Notes under the pieces: generated by a model
What the model saw: the letters and a program-made list of their open reading frames with translations, nothing else
What the model was told of the DNA's origin: nothing
The model's database searches: none
DNA from: Chloroflexota bacterium
Lineage (GTDB): Bacteria > Chloroflexota > Dehalococcoidia > UBA2979
Assembly (NCBI GenBank): GCA_009843585.1
Contig: VYDC01000004.1
Location: 1-17,088 of the forward strand
Direction of reading: 5' to 3'
DNA: 17,088 nucleotides
In this document: in pieces, positions 1 through 5,526 of the stretch
Numbering within the stretch: the stretch's first letter is position 1
Layout of the letters: each line of letters begins with the position of its first letter
Made by a program: the position numbers and the translations under genes

Positions 1-93
1 CCCACGCCCGCGGGGACCGCCACCCCGGCGCCCGCTCCCACGCCCGCGGGGACCGCCACCCCGGCGCCCGCTCCCGCGCCCGCCGGGGCCGCC
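1..93 (+). repeat. Tandem 36-bp repeat coding a Pro/Ala/Thr linker
   Basis: Two identical 36-bp copies lie at 1-36 and 37-72, each coding P-T-P-A-G-T-A-T-P-A-P-A. A degenerate third copy starts at 73 (P-A-P-A-G-A-A). More copies may lie upstream of the window. It is an in-frame coding minisatellite of the nuclease linker, so copy number may vary between strains or be misassembled. Confidence 0.9.
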
Positions 94-912
94 GCCGCCG
101 CGCCGGACTCACCGCCACCCCGGGCGCCGGCCCGGCTGACCATCGTGGTCGCGCCGGTCGCGCCGGGGATCCCTCGCTACCTCCGTGGCGAGTGGAGCCA
201 CTGGCGCGACGAGGACGGCGACTGCCAGGACGCTCGGCAGGAGGTGCTCATCGACGAGTCGCGCGTGGGCGTGCGCTACGAGAGCGGGCGAGGCTGCCGC
301 GTCGAGTCGGGCCTCTGGGTGGGTCCGTACACCGGTCGGGCGTTCACCGATCCGGCCGGGCTCGACGTCGATCACATGGTGCCCCTGGGCAACGCGCACC
401 GCTCCGGAGGCTGGGCATGGTCGTCCGCGCGAAAGGCCGCCTACGCCAACGACCTCGGCTACGAGAACCACCTCATCGCCGTGCAGAGCTCGGCCAACCG
501 TCGCAAGGGAGCCTCCGGACCGGAGGACTGGAGGCCGCCGCTCCGCGGCTACTGGTGCCAGTACGCGACCGACTGGATCGTGATCAAGCACAGGTGGGAG
601 TTGACCGCGACCGAGAGCGAGCTCGCCGCCCTCAGCTCGATGCTCGCGGAGTGCGCCGAGCCGCCGTCACTGACCGTCCGGCGCGAGGACGCGGCCTCGC
701 CCGGACGACCGGGCGACGCCCGGGCGACCCCCGCCCCGACGTCCGGTCTCCTCTTCGATCCGGCCGGCCCCGATCGCGACTGCGGGGACTTCCCGGAGTG
801 GGATCAGGCGCAGGCCTTCTACATGGCGGCCGGCGGTCCGGATCGCGATCGTCACCGGCTCGACGGCGACGGCGACGGCGTCGCCTGCGAGTCGCTGCCG
901 GGCGCTCCCTAG
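1..912 (+). CDS. Secreted HNH (DUF1524/GmrSD-C-like) endonuclease with C-terminal excalibur domain, 5'-truncated
   Basis: The frame is open from the first base, so the true start and any signal peptide lie upstream; 303 residues are visible. Residues 1 to about 40 are a Pro/Ala/Thr/Gly linker made of 12-residue repeats, as expected between a secretion signal or anchor and an exported domain. Residues about 60-195 form an HNH fold of the DUF1524 type: the D-H-M-V-P-L motif with the candidate catalytic His at 125, a downstream N-H-L strand, and S-A-N-R-R-K-G (Asn166) followed by P-E-D-W-R-P-P. Residues about 258-300 are an excalibur calcium-binding module (D-R-D-C at its start and D-G-D-G-D-G-V-A-C-E near the end). 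Family knowledge suggests extracellular metal-dependent nucleic-acid hydrolysis, for nutrient scavenging or DNA processing. An internal ATG or GTG start (for example at 145) is less likely because the linker is in frame. The fold assignment is fairly sure; the substrate is unknown. Confidence 0.85.
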   Translation, partial: PTPAGTATPAPAPTPAGTATPAPAPAPAGAAAAAPDSPPPRAPARLTIVVAPVAPGIPRYLRGEWSHWRDEDGDCQDARQEVLIDESRVGVRYESGRGCRVESGLWVGPYTGRAFTDPAGLDVDHMVPLGNAHRSGGWAWSSARKAAYANDLGYENHLIAVQSSANRRKGASGPEDWRPPLRGYWCQYATDWIVIKHRWELTATESELAALSSMLAECAEPPSLTVRREDAASPGRPGDARATPAPTSGLLFDPAGPDRDCGDFPEWDQAQAFYMAAGGPDRDRHRLDGDGDGVACESLPGAP

Positions 913-960
913 CCCCGGCGCCGGTCGGTCGCGCGAGCCCAGACGTCTCGGCCCGGCGCG

Positions 961-966
961 TACACT
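961..966 (+). promoter_or_regulatory. Candidate -10 box TACACT for the FAH-family gene
   Basis: TACACT, preceded by CG, lies 26 bp upstream of the GTG start. It fits a TANNNT -10 element and gives a leader of roughly 20 nt holding the AGGAGG ribosome site. No convincing -35 hexamer is seen 16-18 bp upstream. The same hexamer occurs upstream of three other genes in this window, which is the main support. Confidence 0.4.
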
Positions 967-991
967 CCTCCGGCGCAGGAGGGCCCGCTCC

Positions 992-1975
992 GTGAAGCTC
1001 GCGACGTTTGAGGTGGGACGCGGTGCCGGCGCGGGGTCGGACGGCGCGGAGGCTCCCGGCGGCCGCGAGCGCATCGGGGCCGTGGTGGACTCCGACGTCG
1101 TCGATCTGCAGGCGGCCCACGAGCTCGTGCGCGGCGCGCCCTCGGTCCACCTCGCGAGCATGCTCGCGCTCCTGGACGGCGGCGAAGGGGCTCTCGCGAC
1201 CGCCCGGCGCCTCATCGAGGCCGCGCCGCGGGCCTCGCTCCGGGAGCTCGACGACGTGCGGCTGCTCGCTCCGCTCCCCCGGCCGCGGCAGGTCCGCGTC
1301 GTCCTCTGCTTCGAGGAGCACCTCCACAACGTCGTCGAGCAGATGCGGCGACGGGGCGCCGCGGGCGCGCTCGGGATCGCGCCCGTCTGGTATGAGCAGC
1401 CCGTCTACTACACGGCCAACGCGCTCGCCGTCGTCGGCCCCGACGCCGAGGTCACCTGGCCCCCCTACTCCGAGTCGATGGACTACGAGCTCGAGCTCGC
1501 GCTGGTGATCGGGCGGGAGGGCAAGGACATCCCCCGGGAGCGGGCGCTGTCCCACGCCTTCGGGCTCACCATCCTCAACGATCTGTCGGCCCGCGACGCG
1601 CAGATGCGGGTGATGCCCGCGGGCCTGGGCCCGGGCATCGGGAAGGACTTCGACGGCGGCAACGTGCTCGGTCCCTGGATCACGACGCTCGACGAGCTCG
1701 GCGATCCCCAGGCGCTCGCGATGGAGGTGCGGGTGAACGGCGAGCGCTGGGGCGGCGGCAGCTCGGCGTCGATGCATCACGACTTCGCGGCGATGATCGA
1801 GCACGTCTCCAGGGGGAGCACCCTCTTCCCGGGCGAAGTGCTCGCCTCCGGGACGGTCGGAACGGGCTGCGCCTTCGAGATCGGGCGCGAGCTCTCGGAC
1901 GGAGACGTGATCGAGCTCGAGGTGGAGCGCATCGGCGTGCTGCGAACGCGCGTCCGCCGCGCGCCGGCGGAGTGA
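992..1975 (+). CDS. Fumarylacetoacetate hydrolase (FAH) family protein
   Basis: The 327-residue product has the FAH C-terminal fold. The metal-binding E-x-E pair lies in D-Y-E-L-E-L-A-L-V-I-G (Glu166 and Glu168), with the third ligand Asp197 in N-D-L-S-A-R-D. Other family marks are G-K-D-F-D-G-G-N-V-L-G-P-W, G-E-V-L-A-S-G-T-V-G-T-G and D-G-D-V-I-E-L-E-V-E-R-I-G. Members cleave C-C bonds of acylpyruvates or beta-diketones, decarboxylate oxaloacetate, or isomerise or hydrate products of aromatic meta-cleavage, using Mg or Mn in the cytoplasm. The GTG start is supported by a perfect AGGAGG at 977-982, nine bases upstream. The gene stands alone, between the nuclease and a terminator. It could be a 2-hydroxyhepta-2,4-dienedioate isomerase-type enzyme or a FAHD1-like acylpyruvase; the sequence alone does not settle this. 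Confidence 0.9.
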   Translation: MKLATFEVGRGAGAGSDGAEAPGGRERIGAVVDSDVVDLQAAHELVRGAPSVHLASMLALLDGGEGALATARRLIEAAPRASLRELDDVRLLAPLPRPRQVRVVLCFEEHLHNVVEQMRRRGAAGALGIAPVWYEQPVYYTANALAVVGPDAEVTWPPYSESMDYELELALVIGREGKDIPRERALSHAFGLTILNDLSARDAQMRVMPAGLGPGIGKDFDGGNVLGPWITTLDELGDPQALAMEVRVNGERWGGGSSASMHHDFAAMIEHVSRGSTLFPGEVLASGTVGTGCAFEIGRELSDGDVIELEVERIGVLRTRVRRAPAE

Positions 1976-2015
1976 CGCGTCGGCATCCCCGCCGCGCGGG
2001 CGTCGATTGACACTG

Positions 2016-2039
2016 GCCCGTTCTCGGGCTTTTCTCTCT
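2016..2039 (+). terminator. Rho-independent terminator after the FAH-family gene
   Basis: GCCCG at 2016-2020, loop TTCT and CGGGC at 2025-2029 form a 5-bp G/C stem, followed by TTTT and a CTCTCT tail. It begins 40 bp after the FAH stop. A TTGACA hexamer at 2007-2012 overlaps its upstream flank and could be a -35 box for groEL, but no good -10 is present at the right distance. Confidence 0.6.
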
Positions 2040-2067
2040 AACTGGCCAGATAGACCCGCGCCGCCGC

Positions 2068-2083
2068 CACCCCCTGCGGGGTG
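2068..2083 (+). repeat. Small hairpin in the groEL leader
   Basis: CACCCC, loop CTGC, GGGGTG form a perfect 6-bp stem that ends 33 bases before the groEL ATG. No CIRCE element (TTAGCACTC with its inverted copy) is visible in the 141 bp between the FAH gene and groEL, so this chaperonin does not look HrcA-controlled. The role of the hairpin is unknown. Confidence 0.35.
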
Positions 2084-2116
2084 CGCGCGAGCGCGGAAGT
2101 GGGATCGGGGTTGGCG

Positions 2117-3826
2117 ATGGCGGGGAGCGGCAAGGTTCTGCACTTCGGAGACGTCGCGCGGCGCGACCTGCAGACGGGCATCGCGGCGCTCGCCCGCGCC
2201 GTCCAGGTCACGCTGGGGCCGCGGGGCCGCAACGTCGTCCTCAATCGGGGCGGCGGCGGCGGGACGTTCACCAAGGACGGCGTCACGGTCGCGCGTGAGA
2301 TCGAGCTCCGCGAGAACTTCCCCAACATCGGCACGCAGCTGCTGAAGCAGGCCGCCGAGAAGACGAACGACGCGGCCGGCGACGGCACGACCACCGCGGT
2401 CGTGCTGGGGCAGGCGATCTACGACGAGGGCGTCCGGAACATCGCGGCGGGCGCCGACCCGATGTCGCTGCGCCGCGGCCTCGAGCGTGCCCTCGGCGCC
2501 GTGAGCGAGGAGCTCATGCGCCTCGCCGTGCCCGTCGAGCAGGCGGACACCGTCAGGCAGGTCGCGACGATCGCGGCCAACGGCGACGAGGAGATCGGCG
2601 GGCTGCTCGCCGACGTCCTCGACAAGGTGGGGCGCGACGGCGTGATCACCATCGAGGAGGGGAAGAGCGCCGAGTTCGAGACGGAGGTCGTCGAGGGCCT
2701 GGTCATCGAGAACGGCTGGCTCTCGCCGCACTTCAACACCGACACGGATCGGCTGGAGTGCGTCATAGAGAAGCCCTACATCCTGATCTCCGACATGAGG
2801 ATCGGCACGCTGCAGCAGCTCGTCCCCTTCCTGGAGCGCTTCCTGCAGCACTCGAAGGACCTCGTGATCATCTGCGAGACGATGGAGAACGAGGTCCTCT
2901 CGACGCTCATCCTGAACAAGATGCGCGGGAACCTGCATCCGCTGGTCGTGCGGGCGCCGGGCTTCGGCGACCGCCGCAAGCAGACCCTGGAGGACATCGC
3001 CACGCTCACCGGGGGCTCGGTGGTCGCCGACGAGCAGGGGCACAGCATCGAGAAGGTGGCGTTCGAGGCGCTGGGCCGCGCCGACAGGGTCGTCAGCGGG
3101 CCCCGGCGCACGACGATCGTCGGCGGGCACGGCTCGGAGGAGAGCATCCGCGGGCGGATCGAGGCGCTGCGCGGGCAGCTGGACCTCACCACCGACAACT
3201 ACGAGCGCGAGGCGATCCAGAAGCGCCTCGCCGCGGTGGCCGGCGGCGTCGGCATCATCCGCACCGGGGGCATCAGCGAGGCCGACGTCAAGGAGAAGAA
3301 GTTCCGCGTCGAGGACGCGCTCAACGCGATGCGCGCGGCGCTCGAGGAGGGCGTGGTGCCGGGAGGTGGCGTCGCCTTCATCCGCGCGCGCGCCGCCCTC
3401 GAGCCGCTGATGGCCGAGCTGGGCTCCTCGGACGAGGGAACGGCCGTCCGCATCCTGCACAGCGCGCTCGCCTCCCCGCTGCGGCAGATCGTCAGAAACG
3501 CCGGGGGGATGGCCGACGTGGTGGTGCGCGACGTCGAGGACGCGAGCGGCAACACGGGCTACGACGCGGAGGGCGAGCGCTTCGGCGACATGATGGAGCT
3601 CGGCATCATCGACCCCGTCAAGGTCTCGCGCGTCGCGCTCGAGAACGCGGTCTCGGCCGCGTCGATGATGCTCACGACCGAGTCGCTCGTCTCCGACCCG
3701 CCGGTGGACCAGGCGGAGGAGGAGGCCGCGGAGGCGGCGATGGCCGCGGCCGCCGCGCAGGGCGGCATGGGCGGCGGCATGCCCGGCATGGGCGGCATGG
3801 GCGGCATGCCAGGGCTCGGGATGTAG
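2117..3826 (+). CDS. groEL: Chaperonin GroEL (60 kDa, Hsp60), divergent paralogue-like copy
   Basis: The 569-residue product spans the whole GroEL length and would form the double-ring ATP-driven folding chamber in the cytosol. The ATPase motifs are kept: T-L-G-P-R-G-R-N, T-K-D-G-V-T-V with Asp54, D-G-T-T-T at 89-93, K-E-K-K-F-R-V-E-D-A-L and V-V-P-G-G-G-V-A. The C-terminus is a long Ala run followed by the usual Gly-Gly-Met tail. Deviations are R-G-G-G-G-G-T-F before T-K-D-G, where most GroELs read K-K-F-G-A-P-T, and T-G-G-I-S-E where most read V-G-A-A-T-E. No groES lies next to it. The ATG at 2117 is chosen because the product then begins like other GroELs (K-V-L-H-F-G); an in-frame GTG at 2081 would add 12 unconserved residues. 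Its ribosome site is weak (GGGG six bases upstream). It may be a second groEL copy, with groES and the main copy elsewhere. Confidence 0.95.
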   Translation: MAGSGKVLHFGDVARRDLQTGIAALARAVQVTLGPRGRNVVLNRGGGGGTFTKDGVTVAREIELRENFPNIGTQLLKQAAEKTNDAAGDGTTTAVVLGQAIYDEGVRNIAAGADPMSLRRGLERALGAVSEELMRLAVPVEQADTVRQVATIAANGDEEIGGLLADVLDKVGRDGVITIEEGKSAEFETEVVEGLVIENGWLSPHFNTDTDRLECVIEKPYILISDMRIGTLQQLVPFLERFLQHSKDLVIICETMENEVLSTLILNKMRGNLHPLVVRAPGFGDRRKQTLEDIATLTGGSVVADEQGHSIEKVAFEALGRADRVVSGPRRTTIVGGHGSEESIRGRIEALRGQLDLTTDNYEREAIQKRLAAVAGGVGIIRTGGISEADVKEKKFRVEDALNAMRAALEEGVVPGGGVAFIRARAALEPLMAELGSSDEGTAVRILHSALASPLRQIVRNAGGMADVVVRDVEDASGNTGYDAEGERFGDMMELGIIDPVKVSRVALENAVSAASMMLTTESLVSDPPVDQAEEEAAEAAMAAAAAQGGMGGGMPGMGGMGGMPGLGM

Positions 3827-3853
3827 CCTGCCCGCCCCGTCCCGACTGGGCGC

Positions 3854-3871
3854 CGCGCCGGATCCGGCGCG
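3854..3871. repeat. 18-bp perfect palindrome between convergent groEL and acyl-CoA dehydrogenase
   Basis: CGCGCCGGATCCGGCGCG is a perfect inverted repeat in the 66-bp gap between two convergent genes. It has no T-tract on either side and no loop, so it is a weak candidate for a bidirectional terminator or RNA-stabilising hairpin. A chance GC-rich palindrome is possible. Confidence 0.4.
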
Positions 3872-3892
3872 CGCCCGGCCCGTCCGGCTCCG

Positions 3893-5119
3893 CTAGCCCC
3901 GCGGGAGCCCGAGACCCCGGGTCGCGATCACGTTGCGCTGGATCTCGAGCGTCCCGCCGCCGATAGAGGCCGCGCGCTCCACGTATCCGTGGGTGAAGCC
4001 GGCCTCCATCGTCGCCACCGGCTCCCCGGGATCCCAGAGATTCGAGTAGAGGCCGAACGCCTTCGTCGCGGCGATGTTCAGCCCCTGCTCGGCCTCGTAG
4101 GCGACGATCTTCGACGCCGAGGCCTCGTAGTTGGGGACCATTCCCTGGCGCTGCATCGTGATGATCCGCAGCGAGAGGTTGAAGAGGACCGCCGCCTCCA
4201 CGGCGCGCTGTGCGATCTGCTGGCGCAGCGCGTCGTGCCGCGCGAGCCGCGAGCGCGTCGCGCCCTCCTCGCTGCTCAGGTAGGCGAGGAGGCGATCGAT
4301 CCTGCGCTGCACCGACATCGCGCCGGTGATGTTGGAGCGCTCGTTGTCGAGCAGCGTCATCGCGACGTACCAGCCGCGGTTCTCCTCGCCGACCATCTGG
4401 TCGGCGGGCACGCGCACGTCCTCGAAGAACTCCTCGTTGAACTCGTGCCCCCAGGCCATGTTGATGAGCGGGTTGATGGTGACCCCGGGCGAGCGCAGGT
4501 CCACCAGCAGGAACGTGATGCCGCGGTGCTTCGGCGCGGCCGGGTCGGTGCGCGAGAGCAGCATGATCCAGTCGGCATAGTGGGCGTGGCTGGTCCACAC
4601 CTTCTGGCCGTTGACGACGTACTCGTCGCCGTCGCGGACGGCGCGCGTCTGGAGCGAGGCGAGATCGGAGCCGGCGCCGGGCTCCGAGAAGCCCTGCGCC
4701 CAGACGATCTCGCCGTCGAGGATCGGCGGCAGGAAGCGCGCCTTCTGCTCCGGCGTGCCGTGGACGATCAGCGTCGGCCCCAGCATGTTGAGCCCGACGT
4801 TGCTCGCGGGGGGCGCCACGTTCGCCCGCGCGAGCTCGGCGTTGAGGATGAACTGCTCCATCCACGAGAGTCCGCCGCCGCCGTACTCCGCCGGCCAGTG
4901 CGGCGCCACCCAGCGCTCGGCGGCCACCGCGTCGAGCCACGCCCGTGAGGCGCTCTCGCGCTCCGGATCGCCCGACGCCCGGTCCACGGCCCACGGGTAG
5001 TTGCTCTCCCGGTGATCGCTCTCGGCGAGATCGCGGTAGCGCGCGGGCAGCTTGTCCGCCACCAGATCACGTACCCGCTGCCGGAAGGCCGCCTCCTCCG
5101 TCGTGTCGGACCAGTCCAC
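3893..5119 (-). CDS. Acyl-CoA dehydrogenase
   Basis: The 408-residue flavoprotein would oxidise an acyl-CoA to the 2,3-enoyl-CoA and pass electrons to ETF. The N-terminal helical domain starts D-W-S-D-T-T-E-E-A-A-F-R. The FAD/substrate motif W-A-Q-G-F-S-E-P-G-A-G-S-D is at 140-152, followed by V-V-N-G-Q-K-V-W-T-S. The C-terminus has S-I-G-G-G-T-L-E-I-Q-R-N-V-I and ends G-L-P-R-G. The medium-chain-type catalytic Glu (Y-E-G-T) is absent, replaced by G-G-G-T. Glu260 in L-D-N-E-R sits where isovaleryl- and long-chain-type enzymes carry their base. GTG at 5119 is preferred: AGGGGGG lies five bases upstream and D-W-S-D-T is a usual beginning for the family. An ATG at 5191 would add 24 unconserved residues behind a poor ribosome site. 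It is transcribed alone, away from the 5120-5512 regulatory region. The acyl substrate is unknown. Confidence 0.93.
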   Translation of the reverse strand: MDWSDTTEEAAFRQRVRDLVADKLPARYRDLAESDHRESNYPWAVDRASGDPERESASRAWLDAVAAERWVAPHWPAEYGGGGLSWMEQFILNAELARANVAPPASNVGLNMLGPTLIVHGTPEQKARFLPPILDGEIVWAQGFSEPGAGSDLASLQTRAVRDGDEYVVNGQKVWTSHAHYADWIMLLSRTDPAAPKHRGITFLLVDLRSPGVTINPLINMAWGHEFNEEFFEDVRVPADQMVGEENRGWYVAMTLLDNERSNITGAMSVQRRIDRLLAYLSSEEGATRSRLARHDALRQQIAQRAVEAAVLFNLSLRIITMQRQGMVPNYEASASKIVAYEAEQGLNIAATKAFGLYSNLWDPGEPVATMEAGFTHGYVERAASIGGGTLEIQRNVIATRGLGLPRG

Positions 5120-5396
5120 GTCATCCCCCCTCGCGCGCAGCTGCCTGACCGCCTCCGCGGCCGGGCTCCCCCAGATGCGCCCGCGGCCCATGGTACGCCC
5201 GCCGGGAAGGGCAGGGGTGCCCTGCGACGCGGAAGCGTGTTTCACAGGGGCGATTGCAGACGTGATAGTATGCGCCCCGCGGCATCGTGCCCGCCTCGGC
5301 ACGCAGTCGGCGGGGAGTGCCCCTGCTCGCCGGAGGAATCGCTGGCCTGCACGCGCGGGCCGCTAGCGAAGATGGCGGCCCGTTCGGGGCGATCGG

Positions 5397-5425
5397 TTCA
5401 CAAATGGCGCGCGAGGGGTTATCGT
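5397..5425 (+). promoter_or_regulatory. Candidate sigma70-type promoter for the family-5 binding protein
   Basis: TTCACA at 5397-5402 matches TTGACA at five of six positions. TATCGT at 5420-5425 matches TATAAT at four of six, with an ideal 17-bp spacer. Transcription would start near 5432, at the left edge of the inverted repeat, and leave a leader of about 80 nt. Confidence 0.5.
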
Positions 5426-5432
5426 GCCGCGC

Positions 5433-5456
5433 GAGGTGCCGACACTTCGGCACCTC
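5433..5456. promoter_or_regulatory. 10-bp inverted repeat with 4-bp centre: candidate operator or 5'-leader hairpin
   Basis: GAGGTGCCGA, centre CACT, TCGGCACCTC: a perfect 10-bp inverted repeat. It sits just downstream of the candidate -10 and covers about +1 to +24 of the predicted transcript. The next pair out mismatches, then two more bases pair. There is no T-tract, so it is not an ordinary terminator. As DNA it has the size and symmetry of a dimeric repressor site (TetR, GntR or LacI-like); as RNA it would be a very stable 5'-end stem-loop. No regulator gene is seen in the window. Confidence 0.5.
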
Positions 5457-5505
5457 ACGTTAGGGTACCGTCCGAGCGGTAAGGGTTTCGGGCGGAGAGG
5501 GGGGG

Positions 5506-5526
5506 ATGACAATTGTCAGACTTTGA
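5506..5526 (+). other. Six-codon ORF (MTIVRL) overlapping the start of the family-5 binding protein
   Basis: An ATG lies eight bases after GGAG (5494-5497), the best-spaced start codon in this leader. It opens only M-T-I-V-R-L and a TGA at 5524-5526, in a different frame from the long gene. The stop falls just before an in-frame GTG (5528) of the long gene, so coupled re-initiation is conceivable. It may equally be an accident of a start-rich region; the TTG at 5513 has its own purine-rich site seven bases upstream. Confidence 0.3.

Larger units (their letters stand above)
5120..5512. other. 393-bp divergent intergenic region between acyl-CoA dehydrogenase and the family-5 binding protein
   Basis: No convincing gene is present. 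From left to right it holds a 6-bp hairpin (AGGGCA, loop GGGG, TGCCCT at 5208-5223), an AT-richer island GATAGTATGC at 5264-5273 that reads as a possible -10 on both strands (TAGTAT forward, TACTAT reverse), the promoter and inverted repeat described separately at 5397-5456, a small TACCG/CGGTA inverted repeat at 5466-5481, and the purine-rich ribosome site before the family-5 binding protein. The reverse TACTAT could serve the acyl-CoA dehydrogenase with a leader of roughly 140 nt, but no good -35 accompanies it. Confidence 0.6.

Noticed and set aside
1..93. CRISPR-like array
   Set aside because: The 36-bp units are directly adjacent with no spacers and are in frame with a Pro/Ala/Thr linker.
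2007..2043. Promoter for groEL with a perfect TTGACA
   Set aside because: The only TATAAT-like sequence (TCTAAC) is 24 bp away, too far; the region is better read as a terminator, so the TTGACA is only mentioned there.
1976..2116. CIRCE or HAIR heat-shock operator upstream of groEL
   Set aside because: No TTAGCACTC/GAGTGCTAA or CTTGAGT/ACTCAAG inverted pair is present.
632..3460. Very long reverse-strand frame antisense to the nuclease, FAH and groEL genes
   Set aside because: It lies opposite three well-conserved genes, has low-complexity Arg/Asp/Ala-rich content and no domain; it results from high GC removing stops.
5012..5482. Forward ORFs in the region before the family-5 binding protein
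   Set aside because: They begin opposite the acyl-CoA dehydrogenase, show no recognisable domain and cross the promoter and inverted repeat.
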